Assembly: GCA_016710685.1 (NCBI GenBank)
Contig: JADJVC010000010.1
Location: 186,001 to 250,000 of the forward strand
DNA from: Flavobacteriales bacterium
Lineage (GTDB): Bacteria; Bacteroidota; Bacteroidia; Flavobacteriales_F; PHOS-HE28
Reading direction: 5' to 3'
Length of the DNA stretch: 64,000 nucleotides
Positions 53,716-62,890 of this stretch are shown one piece after another. The position numbers and the translations under genes were made by a program. Numbering within the stretch: the first letter of the stretch is position 1; every line of letters starts with the position of its first letter. The notes beneath the pieces are model-generated. The model was not told where the DNA came from and made no database searches. It was given only the letters and a program-made list of their open reading frames with translations.

Positions 53716-54079
53716 ATGCTTCGCACAGCCCTCTTCTTTCTCGCCACGTTGCTCATCGGTTTCGTCCAAGCGCAAGACTGCAATGCCAATATCGAATCCG
53801 TTGTTGGTCAAGTCGGCGAAACGGTAATCTTCTGCGGAACGCCAACGGAGGTGCGGGCTTCAAGCAAGGCCGATGGGCCGGTGTATCTCAACTTCGGTGG
53901 TAAGTACCCGGACATCGCTTTTTCCGTAGTGATCTTCGGCGATGTTGCCGGTGAGTGACCGCGATAAGTTGGTAAAGCGCTTCTCTGGTAAGCAGGTGCG
54001 CGTGAGCGGTATGGTGAAGGACCACAACGGCAAGCCGGAGATCATCCTGAAGAATTTGCAGGATCTGGAAGAGCAGTAA
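53716..54079 (+). CDS. Secreted OB-fold-like protein, one frameshift
   Basis: Signal peptide MLRTALFFLATLLIGFVQA|QD, then VVGQVGETVIFCGTPTEVRA, GPVYLNFGGKYPDIAFSVVI and, after a break near 53950, DRDKLVKRFSGKQVRVSGMV and KDHNGKPEIILKNLQDLEEQ to the TAA at 54077. This G(K)xVxVxGxV..GKPEIxL pattern is a small OB-fold known from secreted nucleic-acid-binding-like domains of Bacteroidota. About 120 residues once corrected. Function unknown. Confidence 0.7.
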
Positions 54080-54082
54080 TGC

Positions 54083-54166
54083 CAGTTCCTAATTCCTAAT
54101 TCCTAATTCCTAATTCCGGCTACTGATGCGGCATCCCGGAAATTAGGAATCAGGAATTTGCGGAAT
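54083..54166. repeat. TTCCTAATT hairpin repeat, second copy
   Basis: Four tandem TTCCTAA(TTCC) units (54085-54117), a spacer with CTACTGATGCGGCATCC, then the inverse CCGGAAATTAGGAATCAGGAATT. It has the same layout as 22726-22790 and can fold into a long hairpin, perhaps ending the transcripts of both flanking genes. Confidence 0.85.
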
Positions 54167-54220
54167 CAAAGAATCTTGGAGATATCAGAACCTCAGACGT
54201 TCTATTAATTCGAATTGGTA

Positions 54221-54911
54221 TTACCCCTCCGCCAGCGCCGCCTCCACCTCCTCGCTCATCTCCATGTTGTGGTACACCGTGTTCACGTCGTCGTCCTCGT
54301 CCAGCAGGTCGATCAGCTTCATCACGTTTTGAGCGGTGGCGAGGTCCACGGGATGGGTGCTTAGTGGGAAGCGCTTCAGTTCGGCACTCTTGACCTCCAA
54401 TTTCAGTTCGTCCAGCGATCACGTCTTCGGCACCCGCGTCGATGCAGGCCATTTCGAATTCATCGGTGTCCATGCCCTTCAGCGCTTCTTCTGTTATTAC
54501 AAATTCAGCCTTGCGGTCGAATACGTGCGCAAGCGAGCCCATGGTGCCCAGGGCGCCGTCGCATTTGTTGAAGAAGCTGCGGACGTTGGCCACGGTGCGG
54601 GTGGTATTGTTGGTGGCGGTTTCCACGAAAATGGCCACGCCGCCGGGGGCGTATCCTTCATAGTTCATCTCCGTGTAGTCGGCCTCATTCCCTCCAGCAG
54701 CCTTTTTGATTGCACGGTCAATGATGTCTTTGGGCATGTTCATGCCCTTGGCATTTTGGATGGCCACCTTCAGGCGGTGGTTGGAATCGGCACTCGGACC
54801 ACCGGACTTCACGGCCATGGCGATCTCTTTGCCGATGCGGGTGAAGAGCTTGCTCAGCTTGGCGTTGCGAGCGAAGATGCGGTGCTTGCGTTTTTCAAAT
54901 ACTCGGCCCAT
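54221..54911 (-). CDS. YebC/PmpR family DNA-binding regulator, one frameshift
   Basis: Starts MGRVFEKRKHRIFARNAKLS with the helical domain NHRLKVAIQNAKGMNMPKDI, then YEGYAPGGVAIFVETATNNT and FDRKAEFVITEEALKGMDTD. Near 54415 the frame breaks after GAEDVI; the other frame gives LDELKLEVKSAELKRFPLST, HPVDLATAQNVMKLIDLLDE and DDDVNTVYHNMEMSEEVEAA, a normal YebC ending, with the stop at 54221. About 230 residues. YebC-type proteins are transcription or translation factors; recent work ties some to easing translation of proline runs. Confidence 0.85.
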
Positions 54912-55010
54912 GGTGGAGGTGTTACACTCAGCTTCTTCCGCTGAAGGCGGAGACGTTGAGCAAGTAGGTCAATTGCGTAAACACGCCGTGCAAATGCTTC
55001 GGCGTGCCGC

Positions 55011-55048
55011 GAAAATAAGCAGGGCCGCCGCAAATGCGACAGCCCTGC
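55011..55048 (-). terminator. Terminator after the ECF-operon beta-barrel gene
   Basis: On the minus strand GCAGGGC..GCCCTGC (55048-55019) is followed by TTATTTTC. It lies 46-80 bases after the stop at 55094. Confidence 0.7.
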
Positions 55049-55093
55049 ACGGGTCTTGGCGAACTGTTTCCCCTCGTCGCGGTGCCCGATGTG

Positions 55094-56083
55094 TTAATTG
55101 AAGCCGATCAATGTGATGCCCACGTTGAGCGCGCGCAGGTCCGGAGCGGTGCCCTCCTCGAACATGCGCGTAAGCGCATATTCCGCGAAGAGGTTCAGCG
55201 GTCCGTAGCCGATCTGTGCACGTGCGGCCAAGCGGTAGGGCAGCAGGTTGTAGCCATCCTTGCTGCGCTGCTTCACGTTATGCCCGTCCTCGGTGTACTT
55301 CTGCTTGTACATGGTGTCGAAGAGCCAACTGCCCACCACGCCGGCGGCCAGGTGTACGTTGTGCTTCCTGCTGAAGGACCAGTCCGGCTTGGCCGCCAGC
55401 TCATCCGCGTTGGCAGGCAGCTTGGCGCGGTTGGTGTTGAATTCAAGCATCAACGGTACGCGAAGACCGATCTGGCGCAGCTTGTTCTTCCGGAGGTCCG
55501 GGCTGTCCATGGCCACGGCGTAAGTGCTGTCACCATTTGAAAGAAGCGTGTTGTTCTCGCTCAGCTTGTAGTTGTCGAACTCGATGCCCATGCCGGTGAA
55601 CAGGCCCACGTGGTTGGTGCCGAACTCGATCTTCTGCTCCCAGAAGTTGATGGCGAAGTAGCGGCTCTTGGCGTTGTTCAGCTGCAGCGGCCCGCTTTCC
55701 GGCCCGTCCCCGATGCGGCCGTCCGTGGTAACGAAGCTGTTCATGCCGAATTCAAGCCCGGCCCAGTAGCTGAAGAGGTTGCGGCGCTCCCGCTTCAAGG
55801 CGCTCAATTTTTGCTCGAACGATTCGACGGTATCAATGCCGATGCGCGGGGTGGTGATGATGCGGATCAACTTCCGCTTGGAGGTGATGCGGATGGTGTC
55901 ACCTTTTTGGACCGTGTTCGTGTCCGTGCTCTGCACTTGCACCTTCATGCCGTTGGAGCCGGCGCTAAGCGTCAGGGAGTGCCGGTCAGGCTGAACCTCC
56001 GAGGCGTTCGATCGGATGCTGTCCTGTTGGGCCATGCCGGCGAAGGGGAGCAGTAGCAGGGAAAAGAGGATCGGGGCTTTCAT
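55094..56083 (-). CDS. Outer-membrane beta-barrel protein of the ECF operon
   Basis: 329 residues with signal peptide MKAPILFSLLLLPFAGMA|QQ. A polar N-terminal region (residues 20-100) contains RIGIDTVESFEQKLSALKRE, then the barrel: FSYWAGLEFGMNSFVTTDGR, RYFAINFWEQKIEFGTNHVG, RVPLMLEFNTNR, HNVHLAAGVVGSWLFDTMYK, and LAARAQIGYGPLNLFAEYAL. Ends NVGITLIGFN. Proteins of this type follow ECF sigma genes in many Bacteroidota. Function unknown; probably a target of the sigma factor. Confidence 0.75.
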   Translation of the reverse strand: MKAPILFSLLLLPFAGMAQQDSIRSNASEVQPDRHSLTLSAGSNGMKVQVQSTDTNTVQKGDTIRITSKRKLIRIITTPRIGIDTVESFEQKLSALKRERRNLFSYWAGLEFGMNSFVTTDGRIGDGPESGPLQLNNAKSRYFAINFWEQKIEFGTNHVGLFTGMGIEFDNYKLSENNTLLSNGDSTYAVAMDSPDLRKNKLRQIGLRVPLMLEFNTNRAKLPANADELAAKPDWSFSRKHNVHLAAGVVGSWLFDTMYKQKYTEDGHNVKQRSKDGYNLLPYRLAARAQIGYGPLNLFAEYALTRMFEEGTAPDLRALNVGITLIGFN

Positions 56084-56147
56084 CTTTTGTTGGTTTGAGA
56101 GTAGGACGGCGAGCTTCCCGTTTTGTTACAGCTGCCGGGCCGTAGGC

Positions 56148-56191
56148 CGGAAAAAAGCTGAAAACCCTTTGGCCGAAAGGTCAAAGGGTTT
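56148..56191 (-). terminator. Terminator after the energy-transducer-like gene
   Basis: On the minus strand a 10-base stem AAACCCTTTG/CAAAGGGTTT (56191-56182 with 56171-56162), extended by GACC/GGCC pairs around a TTTC loop, is followed by TTTTCAGCTTTTTT. Confidence 0.85.
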
Positions 56192-56215
56192 CAGTGGGGA
56201 TACCGGGTACCAACT

Positions 56216-56592
56216 TCATTCAGGCCGGAAGTTGAACCGTACGTGGAAGTTTTCCAAAGCCCGGAAGGGTTCGCACCCACCTGGATGCGGGCCAGTTTGC
56301 GTATCACATAATTGCGCAGTTCGTCGTTCTCCGATCCGGAGGACACCACCACCACGCGGCCCTCGGTGTTCACCACATAAGCGATGTCCACCGTGCCGTA
56401 CATGGCCTCGGCATCACCGGAAAGCGGAAGATCACAAAGCGGTCGATCTCGCGGTTTCACGGCGCGCTCCATTTCAATGTTGCTGGCGGCGGGAAAGATG
56501 AATTTGGGTTCGCCTTCGGATGCGGCACGCATGCCTGAAGCGGCGAGCAGAAGACAGAAGGCGAAAGCGGAACGGGTGATCATGGTTTTCAT
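56216..56592 (-). CDS. Small exported protein of the ECF operon, one frameshift
   Basis: Signal peptide ITRSAFAFCLLLAASGMRA, then PKFIFPAASNIEMERAVKPR, MYGTVDIAYVVNTEGRVVVV and ELRNYVIRKLARIQVGANPS. The frame as read ends in unlikely residues; adding one T at about 56246 gives GLWKTFHVRFNFRPE and stop at 56216. The pattern (strand, then V(V/I)NxxGxxVVxSxxx....xLxxxVxxxLxxI) is like the C-terminal domain of TonB, so a TonB-like/energy-transducer-type periplasmic domain is possible. About 125 residues. Confidence 0.65.
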
Positions 56593-56960
56593 GGCGGTGT
56601 GGTTTTAGGCTTGTGGCCGTTGGTTGTTTGTAATGGGACAGCATGCACCGCATAAATGTTACAGACCGCGGCTTGAAAATGGACGAACGGTAAAATGGGC
56701 TTGTTGGGCGGAGAAGAGGGCTACCACCAACCATGTTCCGCCGAAGCGGCTAAGCCCAGACGAGGATGCTAAAGCGCAATGAAGAATATGTCTGATCGGA
56801 CCGCAACGCGCGCAACGGACGCAACGGAATACGTGCAACGCTGGAGAATTCAGTTGCTCCAAAGTCGTTGCGCTCTTTGCGAGCGTTGCGGTAGACATTC
56901 TCCCCGCCTGACTGCCGAAGGCACACGTCCGCGGTTAGCCTTTTTCTAGGCGGTAAAAAC
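56593..56960. repeat. Intergenic region with an inverted CAACG-type repeat
   Basis: About 370 bases between two genes of the ECF operon. ACCGCAACGCGCGCAACGGA and CGCAACG (about 56808-56833) pair loosely with CGTTGCGCTCTTTGCGAGCG and TTGCGGT (about 56868-56894); the 35 bases between hold AATTC words. It resembles 18989-19025. The gap is large for an operon, so the downstream genes may have their own promoter. Confidence 0.6.
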
Positions 56961-58326
56961 TCACCGGCCGCGGCTCGCACTGATCGACAAGTTCCGGCCC
57001 AAGCGCACTTGGAATCGTTCACTGCCGGCGTTGCGCTCCACCTTCACGCCACCTTGTCCTCCGGTCAATGCGCCCACGGCCTTGTCTGCAAATGCCAATG
57101 CGTCGTTGCCGTCCAGTACGGACTTGCGTTGTGGGGTTTCCAGCACATCGCCGCGCACGGTGTTGGCCAGGAATGCGCCGAGTGTTTGGTCGGTGCCGCG
57201 CGTGTCGGCAAAGGCCATTGGCTCATTTTCTTCAGGCGTTGCAGCGTTTGCGGCAGGTGTTTCCGGATTTGGGGCAGCAGGCTTTGGGCGAGACTAGGTT
57301 CTTCGGGCGCAGGGCATGCGGCAGTATTTCCGGCATCGGCTTGGGTGCTGGCTGCGCTTTAGGGGCTTCAGGCTTTTGGGCGAGCGTGGGTTCTTCCAGT
57401 TGCGGAGTTTTAGGCAATGGCTTCAGTTCCGGCTTCGGCTCAGGACGGGTATTCGGCACGTTCGGCTTCTGGGCGGGCGTAAGCGCTCCCGGTTGAACGG
57501 CGTTCCCCGTCTCCGCAGGGTCACTCGAAGAGGACCCGGCGGTAACGAGATCGGGATTTTCCTTCACCGTTTCCGTTGGAAAGGGCTTTTCCACACGGGC
57601 TACCTCCTGGTGTTGCTCCGGTTTTTCGCGCAGCATCCACCAGCCCATGCCCAGCAACAGCGCAATACTCGCGGCTGCTGCGAGCCGGGGCCACAACACC
57701 ACAACGCGGCCTTCGCGTTTTTTCAATTGCTCCTTTCCGAAGAATACGATCGGAGAGGCCGTAGTGCGCGTGGCGGCAACCAACATTTTTTCGCGACGCG
57801 CATTGGCATGTTCGTCCACGAAGCCGTTCAACGCATGTTGTTGTTCTGCGCTTAGATCACCTTCAAGTTCAGCGATCAAAAAGTCCGTCAAGCGGTGTGC
57901 ATCGGGCATTCCCTTTGGCGGGAAATAGCGCTCGATCGTTTCCTTTTCATCGAAGGGAACAGGAACGGCCGGCAACTTCGCCAATGCCATCAATGCCGCT
58001 TGGCGCTCGGTTTCCGGATGTTCGTAGAGGTAGTGCTCAAGTTGCTTAAGCTGCTCGGCGTCCAAGTCTTTTTCCAAACGCGCCACCAAGAAATCATCCA
58101 AGCGTGCGGCATCCGGTTCACCGGTGGGCGGATAGGCTTTCCGCAGCATGTCCTTCAACGGGAAATGAAGCTCGTCGCCGTCAATGTTGGGCAGTTGGCC
58201 CAAGTCGACCGGTAACTCCGGATGCTCCGCGAGGAAAGCATCCAGGAACGCTTCCTGCGCAGCGGAAAGCCGACCCTCCAAGCGGTCCAGCAACCAAGCT
58301 TCGTATGTGTCCTTGTCCAGTTTCAT
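56961..58326 (-). CDS. Anti-sigma-factor-like membrane protein, frameshifted near its Pro-rich part
   Basis: Starts MKLDKDTYEAWLLDRLEGRL. Three similar blocks of about 55 residues occur in the first 180 (e.g. RLDDFLVARLEKDLDAEQLK and RLTDFLIAELEGDLSAEQQH), a repeated helical hairpin likely to face the cytoplasm. One membrane segment (AAAASIALLLGMGWWML, about 217-235) and then a long Pro/Glu/Lys-rich periplasmic stretch. Near 57275-57310 the frame breaks; the other frame gives LAQKPAAPNPETPAANAATP and ends VKVERNAGSERFQVRL to stop at 56961. Start overlaps the sigma gene stop (ATGA). By position it should hold or sense for the sigma factor. Confidence 0.7.
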
Positions 58327-58808
58327 AGCACGTTCTCCAAGCTGCCGATGTAGTCCTTCAACGCGGTGCGGCCACGATAGATGTACACCTTCACTTGCGT
58401 TACGTTCAGTTGTGTCAATTCAGCGATCTCCTCATAACTGTATCCTTCCAAGTCGCGCAGCAGCACCACGCTGCGCTGCACTTCGGACAGCGTTGCCAGG
58501 GCCGCGTCCAGCACTTCCTTCAAGTCGGGCTGGCTTTGGCTGCTCCATTGCATGTTGGTGTGTTTGGCTTCCATGCGCGTGCTGCGCGATCCTTTTCGCA
58601 CCTCATCCACCATGATGTGGTGCGCTGTGGTAAAGAGGTAGCTTTTCGCTTTTAAGCCATCCACTTCTTCCACCTTCTGCCACAGCCGTGCAAAGCTTTC
58701 CTGCACCACGTCCTTGGCCAAGTCCGTGTCGCGGAGATGCTTCACCGCGAAACGGTAAATGCCGTCCGCATGCTGGTCCACGGCGCTGTTGTAGTCGGTG
58801 AGGTTCAC
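58323..58808 (-). CDS. RNA polymerase sigma factor, ECF subfamily
   Basis: 161 residues from a GTG at 58806-58808; no ATG fits. Region 2: YRFAVKHLRDTDLAKDVVQE, SFARLWQKVEEVDGLKAKSY, LFTTAHHIMVDEVRKG. Region 4: ALATLSEVQRSVVLLRDLEG, YSYEEIAELTQLNVTQVKVY and IYRGRTALKDYIG, the DNA-binding helix. It directs polymerase to a stress or envelope regulon and heads an operon with an anti-sigma-like gene, a small exported protein and a beta-barrel gene. A TAACTTTCG about 30 bases upstream may be its own promoter. Confidence 0.93.
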   Translation of the reverse strand: MNLTDYNSAVDQHADGIYRFAVKHLRDTDLAKDVVQESFARLWQKVEEVDGLKAKSYLFTTAHHIMVDEVRKGSRSTRMEAKHTNMQWSSQSQPDLKEVLDAALATLSEVQRSVVLLRDLEGYSYEEIAELTQLNVTQVKVYIYRGRTALKDYIGSLENVL

Positions 58809-58983
58809 GGGGAAACGTGTTGCTTAGGGGTATGACGGCCAAGTGAAGCGAAAGTTACAGCAAGCGTGATCGGGTTTTTCCGGGGAAGTCGACCGAGCGT
58901 CTACAAGTTTCGGAAATTGTTAGCTTTCGCATGCACAGGCAGCATGTCCGCCTGTTTGAACGTCTTACATAAAAACCCGCGCA

Positions 58984-60273
58984 ATGCCCCGTATTTACCG
59001 ACTTGCACCCGTGCTCTTGAGTTTGCTTTTTTCAGCAACAACGCAAGCGCAGACCTATTTCTACGTTGACGACATCAGCGTTTATCCCGGCACTCCCACG
59101 AACCAGCAAGTGGTGGAAGTGCAGTTGTCCGGCAACTTGTCCAACACGGGGTCCTATGTCACATCGGTCACTGCGGATGTTACGGGCTTCGATGTGTCGA
59201 TAACGGTGGAGGCCGGCAGCAACGGTGGCCTTGCCGTGTTGGTGCCGCATTTGGAATCGGTCTTCACCGGTCCGCTTCCGGCAGGAACGTACACCATCAC
59301 TATCGGCGGCAGTGGGGTGCTTGACTCGGCGCCCGCTTCGCAACACGCCTTCACGGTAATGGGCAGTGCGGCCACGGCATGCGATTCGTTAATCCTTGCC
59401 AATGTTCAATGGTCACCGTTCAGCGATTCGTTGCTCACCGTTCATGTGTTCAACTCCACGAGCACTTTGTTCGATTATCCAGGCTTCATTTTACTGGATG
59501 GCAATGGAGACACCTTGGCGCAGGAAGTGGTGAATTATTTCGGCCTAGGCTTTGAGAATTGGAACAGCTTGTCGGTAAGTCCTGAAGCGGAGCTGCCAAC
59601 CGGCACTTTCAACGGCACCTTGGAGTTATGGACCGGTTTTTATGAGGACCTCGCCTGCAGCTGGGAATTGCCAGTTACCCTTTGCCCGGATGAGCTTTGC
59701 AGTGCGATCGTGCCGTTCATCCAAAATTACGGGAGCGGCTTTTCGCTAGGCGATTTCCAATACGACATTCGTTCAGACGGTATGTCCGTGGCAAGCGGAA
59801 TGCTCACCTTGACCGCGGAAGAACAGTTTGCCAGTGATACGGTTTGCCTGCCACCCGGCAACTATGAAATTGAACTCACGGCGGAACAACCATCCACGGG
59901 TGGCCAAGCGTTTTTCGGTGTAGGCGGCGATAGTTGGCCCCAAGGCCCCAACGTGCAAGTGGACTATGACACACCGGCCACAATGCCGTTCACATTCTTC
60001 GGCCCGTGCATTGATATTGCGCAGGGCATCACCACTCCCTCGGCAAATGGACTGACAGTAACGCAGTCCGAAGGCCAGCTCCGGTTGCAACGCGCGGATG
60101 GCCAAGCGATCGGATCGGTGCAAGTTTTCGATACGCAGGGCCGCACGGTTCATGCAACACGCGATGCCCAACGCGAATGCAAGATCACGACCGGCGAATG
60201 GCCGGCTGGCATCTACATCCTGCGCGCTACGAACGGAACGAAAACGGAAACGGTGCCGTGCGTAGTGCAGTAG
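58984..60273 (+). CDS. Secreted protein with T9SS type A sorting domain
   Basis: 429 residues. Signal peptide LAPVLLSLLFSATTQA|QT. N-terminal region (about 20-130) is an Ig-like fold: YVDDISVYPGTPTNQQVVEV, GPLPAGTYTITIGGSG. A middle region has two short Cys-containing segments (DLACSWELPVTLCPDELCSA). The C-terminal signal begins near residue 350: GQLRLQRADGQAIGSVQVFD, TQGRTVHATRDAQ, GEWPAGIYILRATNG, KTETVPCVVQ. It is probably exported by the type IX system and anchored on the surface. Its ligand or role is not evident. No clear promoter box was found before it. Confidence 0.8.
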   Translation: MPRIYRLAPVLLSLLFSATTQAQTYFYVDDISVYPGTPTNQQVVEVQLSGNLSNTGSYVTSVTADVTGFDVSITVEAGSNGGLAVLVPHLESVFTGPLPAGTYTITIGGSGVLDSAPASQHAFTVMGSAATACDSLILANVQWSPFSDSLLTVHVFNSTSTLFDYPGFILLDGNGDTLAQEVVNYFGLGFENWNSLSVSPEAELPTGTFNGTLELWTGFYEDLACSWELPVTLCPDELCSAIVPFIQNYGSGFSLGDFQYDIRSDGMSVASGMLTLTAEEQFASDTVCLPPGNYEIELTAEQPSTGGQAFFGVGGDSWPQGPNVQVDYDTPATMPFTFFGPCIDIAQGITTPSANGLTVTQSEGQLRLQRADGQAIGSVQVFDTQGRTVHATRDAQRECKITTGEWPAGIYILRATNGTKTETVPCVVQ

Positions 60274-60290
60274 ATCGCTAAACGGGCGGC

Positions 60291-61281
60291 TCACCCGCCG
60301 ATGCTCACCATCGGCCGGCTGCTCAAGTCGTGCAAAACCTCTTCCTGTTTGTCCGGGTTGAATTGCGGCAAACCGCCGAGCATCGCGTGCTTCGCTAACA
60401 CGTTCGCTTCGATCAAAGGCGAAACGTCCTCACCGCGCCGCAAGGCGGAAAGCAGGTCTGTTTCCTCGCGTGCGAAGAGGCAATTGCGCATTTTGCCTTC
60501 CGCCGTTAGCCTAAGCCTGTCACAATTTCCGCAGAAAGGTTCTGTCACCGTACTGATCACCGCGAAGGTGCCCAGCCAGCCTTTCACGCGGTAGGATTTC
60601 GCCGTGCTGTGCGGATCATCGTTTAGCTTTTCGATGGCATGCGTACTTCCGATACGGCCCAGCATTTCGCTGTATGTGTACACACGATCTCGGCCCCCAC
60701 TTGTTGCCAGCGAAGGGCATGAATTCGATGAAGCGCACATGCACCGGCCGGTCGCGGGTGACTTCCACGAAGCGCAACAGTTCATCGTCGTTCACGCCGC
60801 GCATCACCACCATGTTCAGCTTCACATGCAGGCCGCGGTCGATCGCTTGTTCGATGTTCGCCAGCACGCGCTCGTGGCCATCGCGGCGGCTTAATGTGCG
60901 GAAGCGTTCGGCATCGAAGGTGTCCAAACTGATGTTGAGGCTTCTCAATCCAGCGGCCATCAGTTCGTCCAAAAAGAGGTGCAGGCGCATGGCATTCGTC
61001 GTCAATCCGAGCTTCACCGGCAATTGGGCCATGTCGCGCACGATGTCCACCACGTCGGGCCGCATCAAGGGTTCCCCGCCGGTAAGCCGGATCTTGGTGA
61101 TGCCGTACCGCTCCGTGAAGAGCCGCGCCAACGTTGCGATCTCTTCGCGTGTCATCAGTTCTTCACGCCGCAGAAAGTGCTGGTCTTCCGGCATGCAGTA
61201 TGTGCAACGCAGGTCGCACTTGTCCACAATGCTGATGCGCAGGCTGCGATGGGTGCGGGAATGGCGATCGTTGAGTTCCAC
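60291..61281 (-). CDS. moaA: GTP 3',8-cyclase MoaA, one frameshift
   Basis: First enzyme of molybdenum cofactor synthesis. Start is a GTG at 61279-61281, 4 bases after a perfect -7 box. The first radical-SAM cluster is CDLRCTYC in ISIVDKCDLRCTYCMPEDQ, followed by ITKIRLTGGEPLMRPDVVDI and GLTTNAMRLHLFLDELMAAG. One extra G in the run at about 60694-60698 shifts the frame after RFIEFMPFAGNKW; the other frame continues RDRVYTYSEMLGRIG, then the second cluster FCGNCDRLRLTAEGKMRNCL, and ends SSRPMVSIGG with the typical Gly-Gly tail. About 330 residues corrected. fdhD lies 1.6 kb away. Confidence 0.9.
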
Positions 61282-61285
61282 ACGC

Positions 61286-61293
61286 CAAAGTTA
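61286..61293 (-). promoter_or_regulatory. -7 promoter box TAACTTTG of moaA
   Basis: An exact TAnnTTTG match on the minus strand only 4 bases before the GTG start, which supports that start and implies a leaderless mRNA. Confidence 0.6.
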
Positions 61294-61323
61294 CCAACCA
61301 CAACACGGCTAACTTTCGCCACA

Positions 61324-61826
61324 ATGCGAATTGTGGAGGCAACGTTAGGAAAGGAATTGCAACATGCCCAAGTATTGTTACGCGCATTTCCGAAACACCA
61401 ACGCGAGCATTACACCGCGAACCTCGAAACCGTTTTACGTTATTTCGACCCTGTGGCATACGAGCATGAAGTAGCCGACCTGAACGCGTTTTACGGCCAG
61501 CCACGCGGTTGCGTGCTGCTTGCCACCGATGGCGAACAACCAGCCGGTGTGGTCTGTTTGCGTCAGTTGGATGAAGAAGCTTGCGAGATGAAACGGCTCT
61601 TCGTACCCGTGGCGCACCGCCGCAAAGGCATTGCGCAAGCACTGTGCGTAGCGCTCCTGAAATCCGCACGTAGCAAGGGCTCAAGGTGATGCGCTTGGAC
61701 ACCGGCTTCTTCATGACGGAGTCGCAAGCACTCTATCGCAAGCTTGGATTTGCCTACACATCGGCCTATCATCCGGTCCCGGATGACCTGAAAGACCAAC
61801 TGGTGTTCATGCAACTGAAACTATGA
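61324..61826 (+). CDS. GNAT family N-acetyltransferase, one frameshift
   Basis: About 167 residues corrected. Starts MRIVEATLGKELQHAQVLLR; core motif PAGVVCLRQLDEEACEMKRL and FVPVAHRRKGIAQALCVALL with the acetyl-CoA binding R/QxxGxG/A-like RRKGIA. Near 61681 the frame breaks in KGSR; the other frame gives KVMRLDTGFFMTESQALYRK and LGFAYTSAYHPVPDDLKDQL to stop at 61826. The substrate is unknown. The stop overlaps the next ATG (ATGA at 61823), and it is divergent from moaA. Confidence 0.8.
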
Positions 61827-62405
61827 CGAAAGAAAAAGAACGCTGCCCTGGTGCCTGAAAGATGACATCTACAAGCGCTACCACGACGAAGTTTGGGGCG
61901 TGCCGGAACATGACGACCGCAAGCTTTTCGCGAAGCTGATACTGGATGGCGCGCAAGCAGGATTGAGCTGGTATACCATTTTGATCGCACGGAGAGTTAT
62001 GCGAAGGCCTACCACGATTGGGATGCGAAAAAAATCGCGCGCTACGGCGAAAAGGATGTCGAGCGTTTGATGAACGACGCGGGCATCATCCGAAACCACT
62101 CCAAGGTTTTGGCTTCCATCGGCAACGCACAGGCTTACTTGAAGATCATGGAAAACGGTCCAGGTGCATTCGACCAATTCCTATGGAAACACGTTGGCGG
62201 CAAAACCAAAGTGAACCGTTTCCAAAAAATGGGGGAAGTGCCAACGTCCACGCCGGAGAGTGATGCCATGAGCAAGGACTTGAAAAAGCACGGGTTCAAA
62301 TTCGTGGGCACCACGATCGTCTATGCTTTTATGCAAGCCTGCGGCATGGTGGACGACCACATGGTGACTTGCTGGCGACGTGGGACCGGATTCGAGCGCA
62401 TTTAG
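61823..62405 (+). CDS. tag: DNA-3-methyladenine glycosylase I, two frameshifts
   Basis: Removes 3-methyladenine from DNA. Reconstructed as MTKEKERC(P)WCLKDDIYKR, YHDEVWGVPEHDDRKLFAKL, LILDGAQAGLSWYTIL, then YAKAYHDWDAKKIARYGEKD and NAGIIRNHSKVLA-like core (DAGIIRNHSKVLASIGNAQA), WKHVGGKTKVN and FVGTTIVYAFMQACGMVDDH. The last part has the zinc-ligand His/Cys. Breaks lie near 61846 (one base lost in CCC) and near 61990 (one G lost in CGG). About 190 residues corrected. Translationally coupled to the acetyltransferase. Confidence 0.85.
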
Positions 62406-62406
62406 G

Positions 62407-62414
62407 TACATTTG
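62407..62414 (+). promoter_or_regulatory. -7 promoter box TACATTTG of the toxin-antitoxin operon
   Basis: An exact TAnnTTTG match directly after the tag stop, 6 bases before the antitoxin ATG at 62421. Confidence 0.65.
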
Positions 62415-62420
62415 CCTATC

Positions 62421-62624
62421 ATGTCACGTAGCGCAATACTCATAACACCAAAGGATCAAGAGGAGGAAAAGCTCATTGAGGCCTTGGTGAAGCGGATGAG
62501 ATTAAAGGGTAGGAAGCTCAGCGCAGAGGAGCTTGAGGATGCTGGATTGGCATTCGCCATGTCCAAAGCAGACAAGACCAAAGTGGCGGACTATGACCGT
62601 GTGATGCGAAAGCTGCGTAGCTGA
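62421..62624 (+). CDS. Antitoxin of a RelE/ParE-type module
   Basis: 67 residues from the ATG at 62421 (a TTG three codons earlier is possible but lies on the promoter box). MSRSAILITPKDQEEEKLIE, then KRMRLKGRKLSAEELEDAGL and AFAMSKADKTKVADYDRVMR. The short charged protein, mainly helical, followed after 2 bases by a RelE-like gene fits an antitoxin. It has no obvious MetJ/Arc or Xre DNA-binding motif; the C-terminal half would wrap the toxin. Confidence 0.65.
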   Translation: MSRSAILITPKDQEEEKLIEALVKRMRLKGRKLSAEELEDAGLAFAMSKADKTKVADYDRVMRKLRS

Positions 62625-62626
62625 AC

Positions 62627-62890
62627 ATGACGGTCCGCTTCTTGAGTTCGTTTGAGAAGGACCTTTACAAGGTTTCTCCAGCAATAAGACACAAGGTTGT
62701 GGATTTGGTGACGCAAATTGAGACAGTATCGTCCATTCGGGAAGTTTCCCAAGTGAAAAAACTACGAGGGTTCAAAGAGGCCTACCGGGTAAGGATTGGA
62801 GATTTCCGTCTGGGCTTTCTTTTGCAAGGTGGAACAGTCACATTCGTTCGCCTGCTGGACCGGAAGAGTATTTATCGAGTTTTTCCGTGA
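62627..62890 (+). CDS. RelE/ParE family toxin
   Basis: 87 residues: VRFLSSFEKDLYKVSPAIRH, VTQIETVSSIREVSQVKKLR, GFKEAYRVRIGDFRLGFLLQ, GGTVTFVRLLDRKSIYRVFP. The KLRGxxxxYRxRIGDxRxxF and RxxxYRxFP patterns are diagnostic. Members cut mRNA at the ribosome or poison gyrase; with no active-site proof here I cannot tell which. The gene stop overlaps the fdhD GTG start (GTGA), so the toxin and FdhD are translationally linked. Confidence 0.82.
   Translation: MTVRFLSSFEKDLYKVSPAIRHKVVDLVTQIETVSSIREVSQVKKLRGFKEAYRVRIGDFRLGFLLQGGTVTFVRLLDRKSIYRVFP

Noticed and set aside
54083..54166. Short CRISPR-like array of TTCCTAATT
   Set aside because: The units are tandem without spacers and followed by their inverse, so it is a hairpin.
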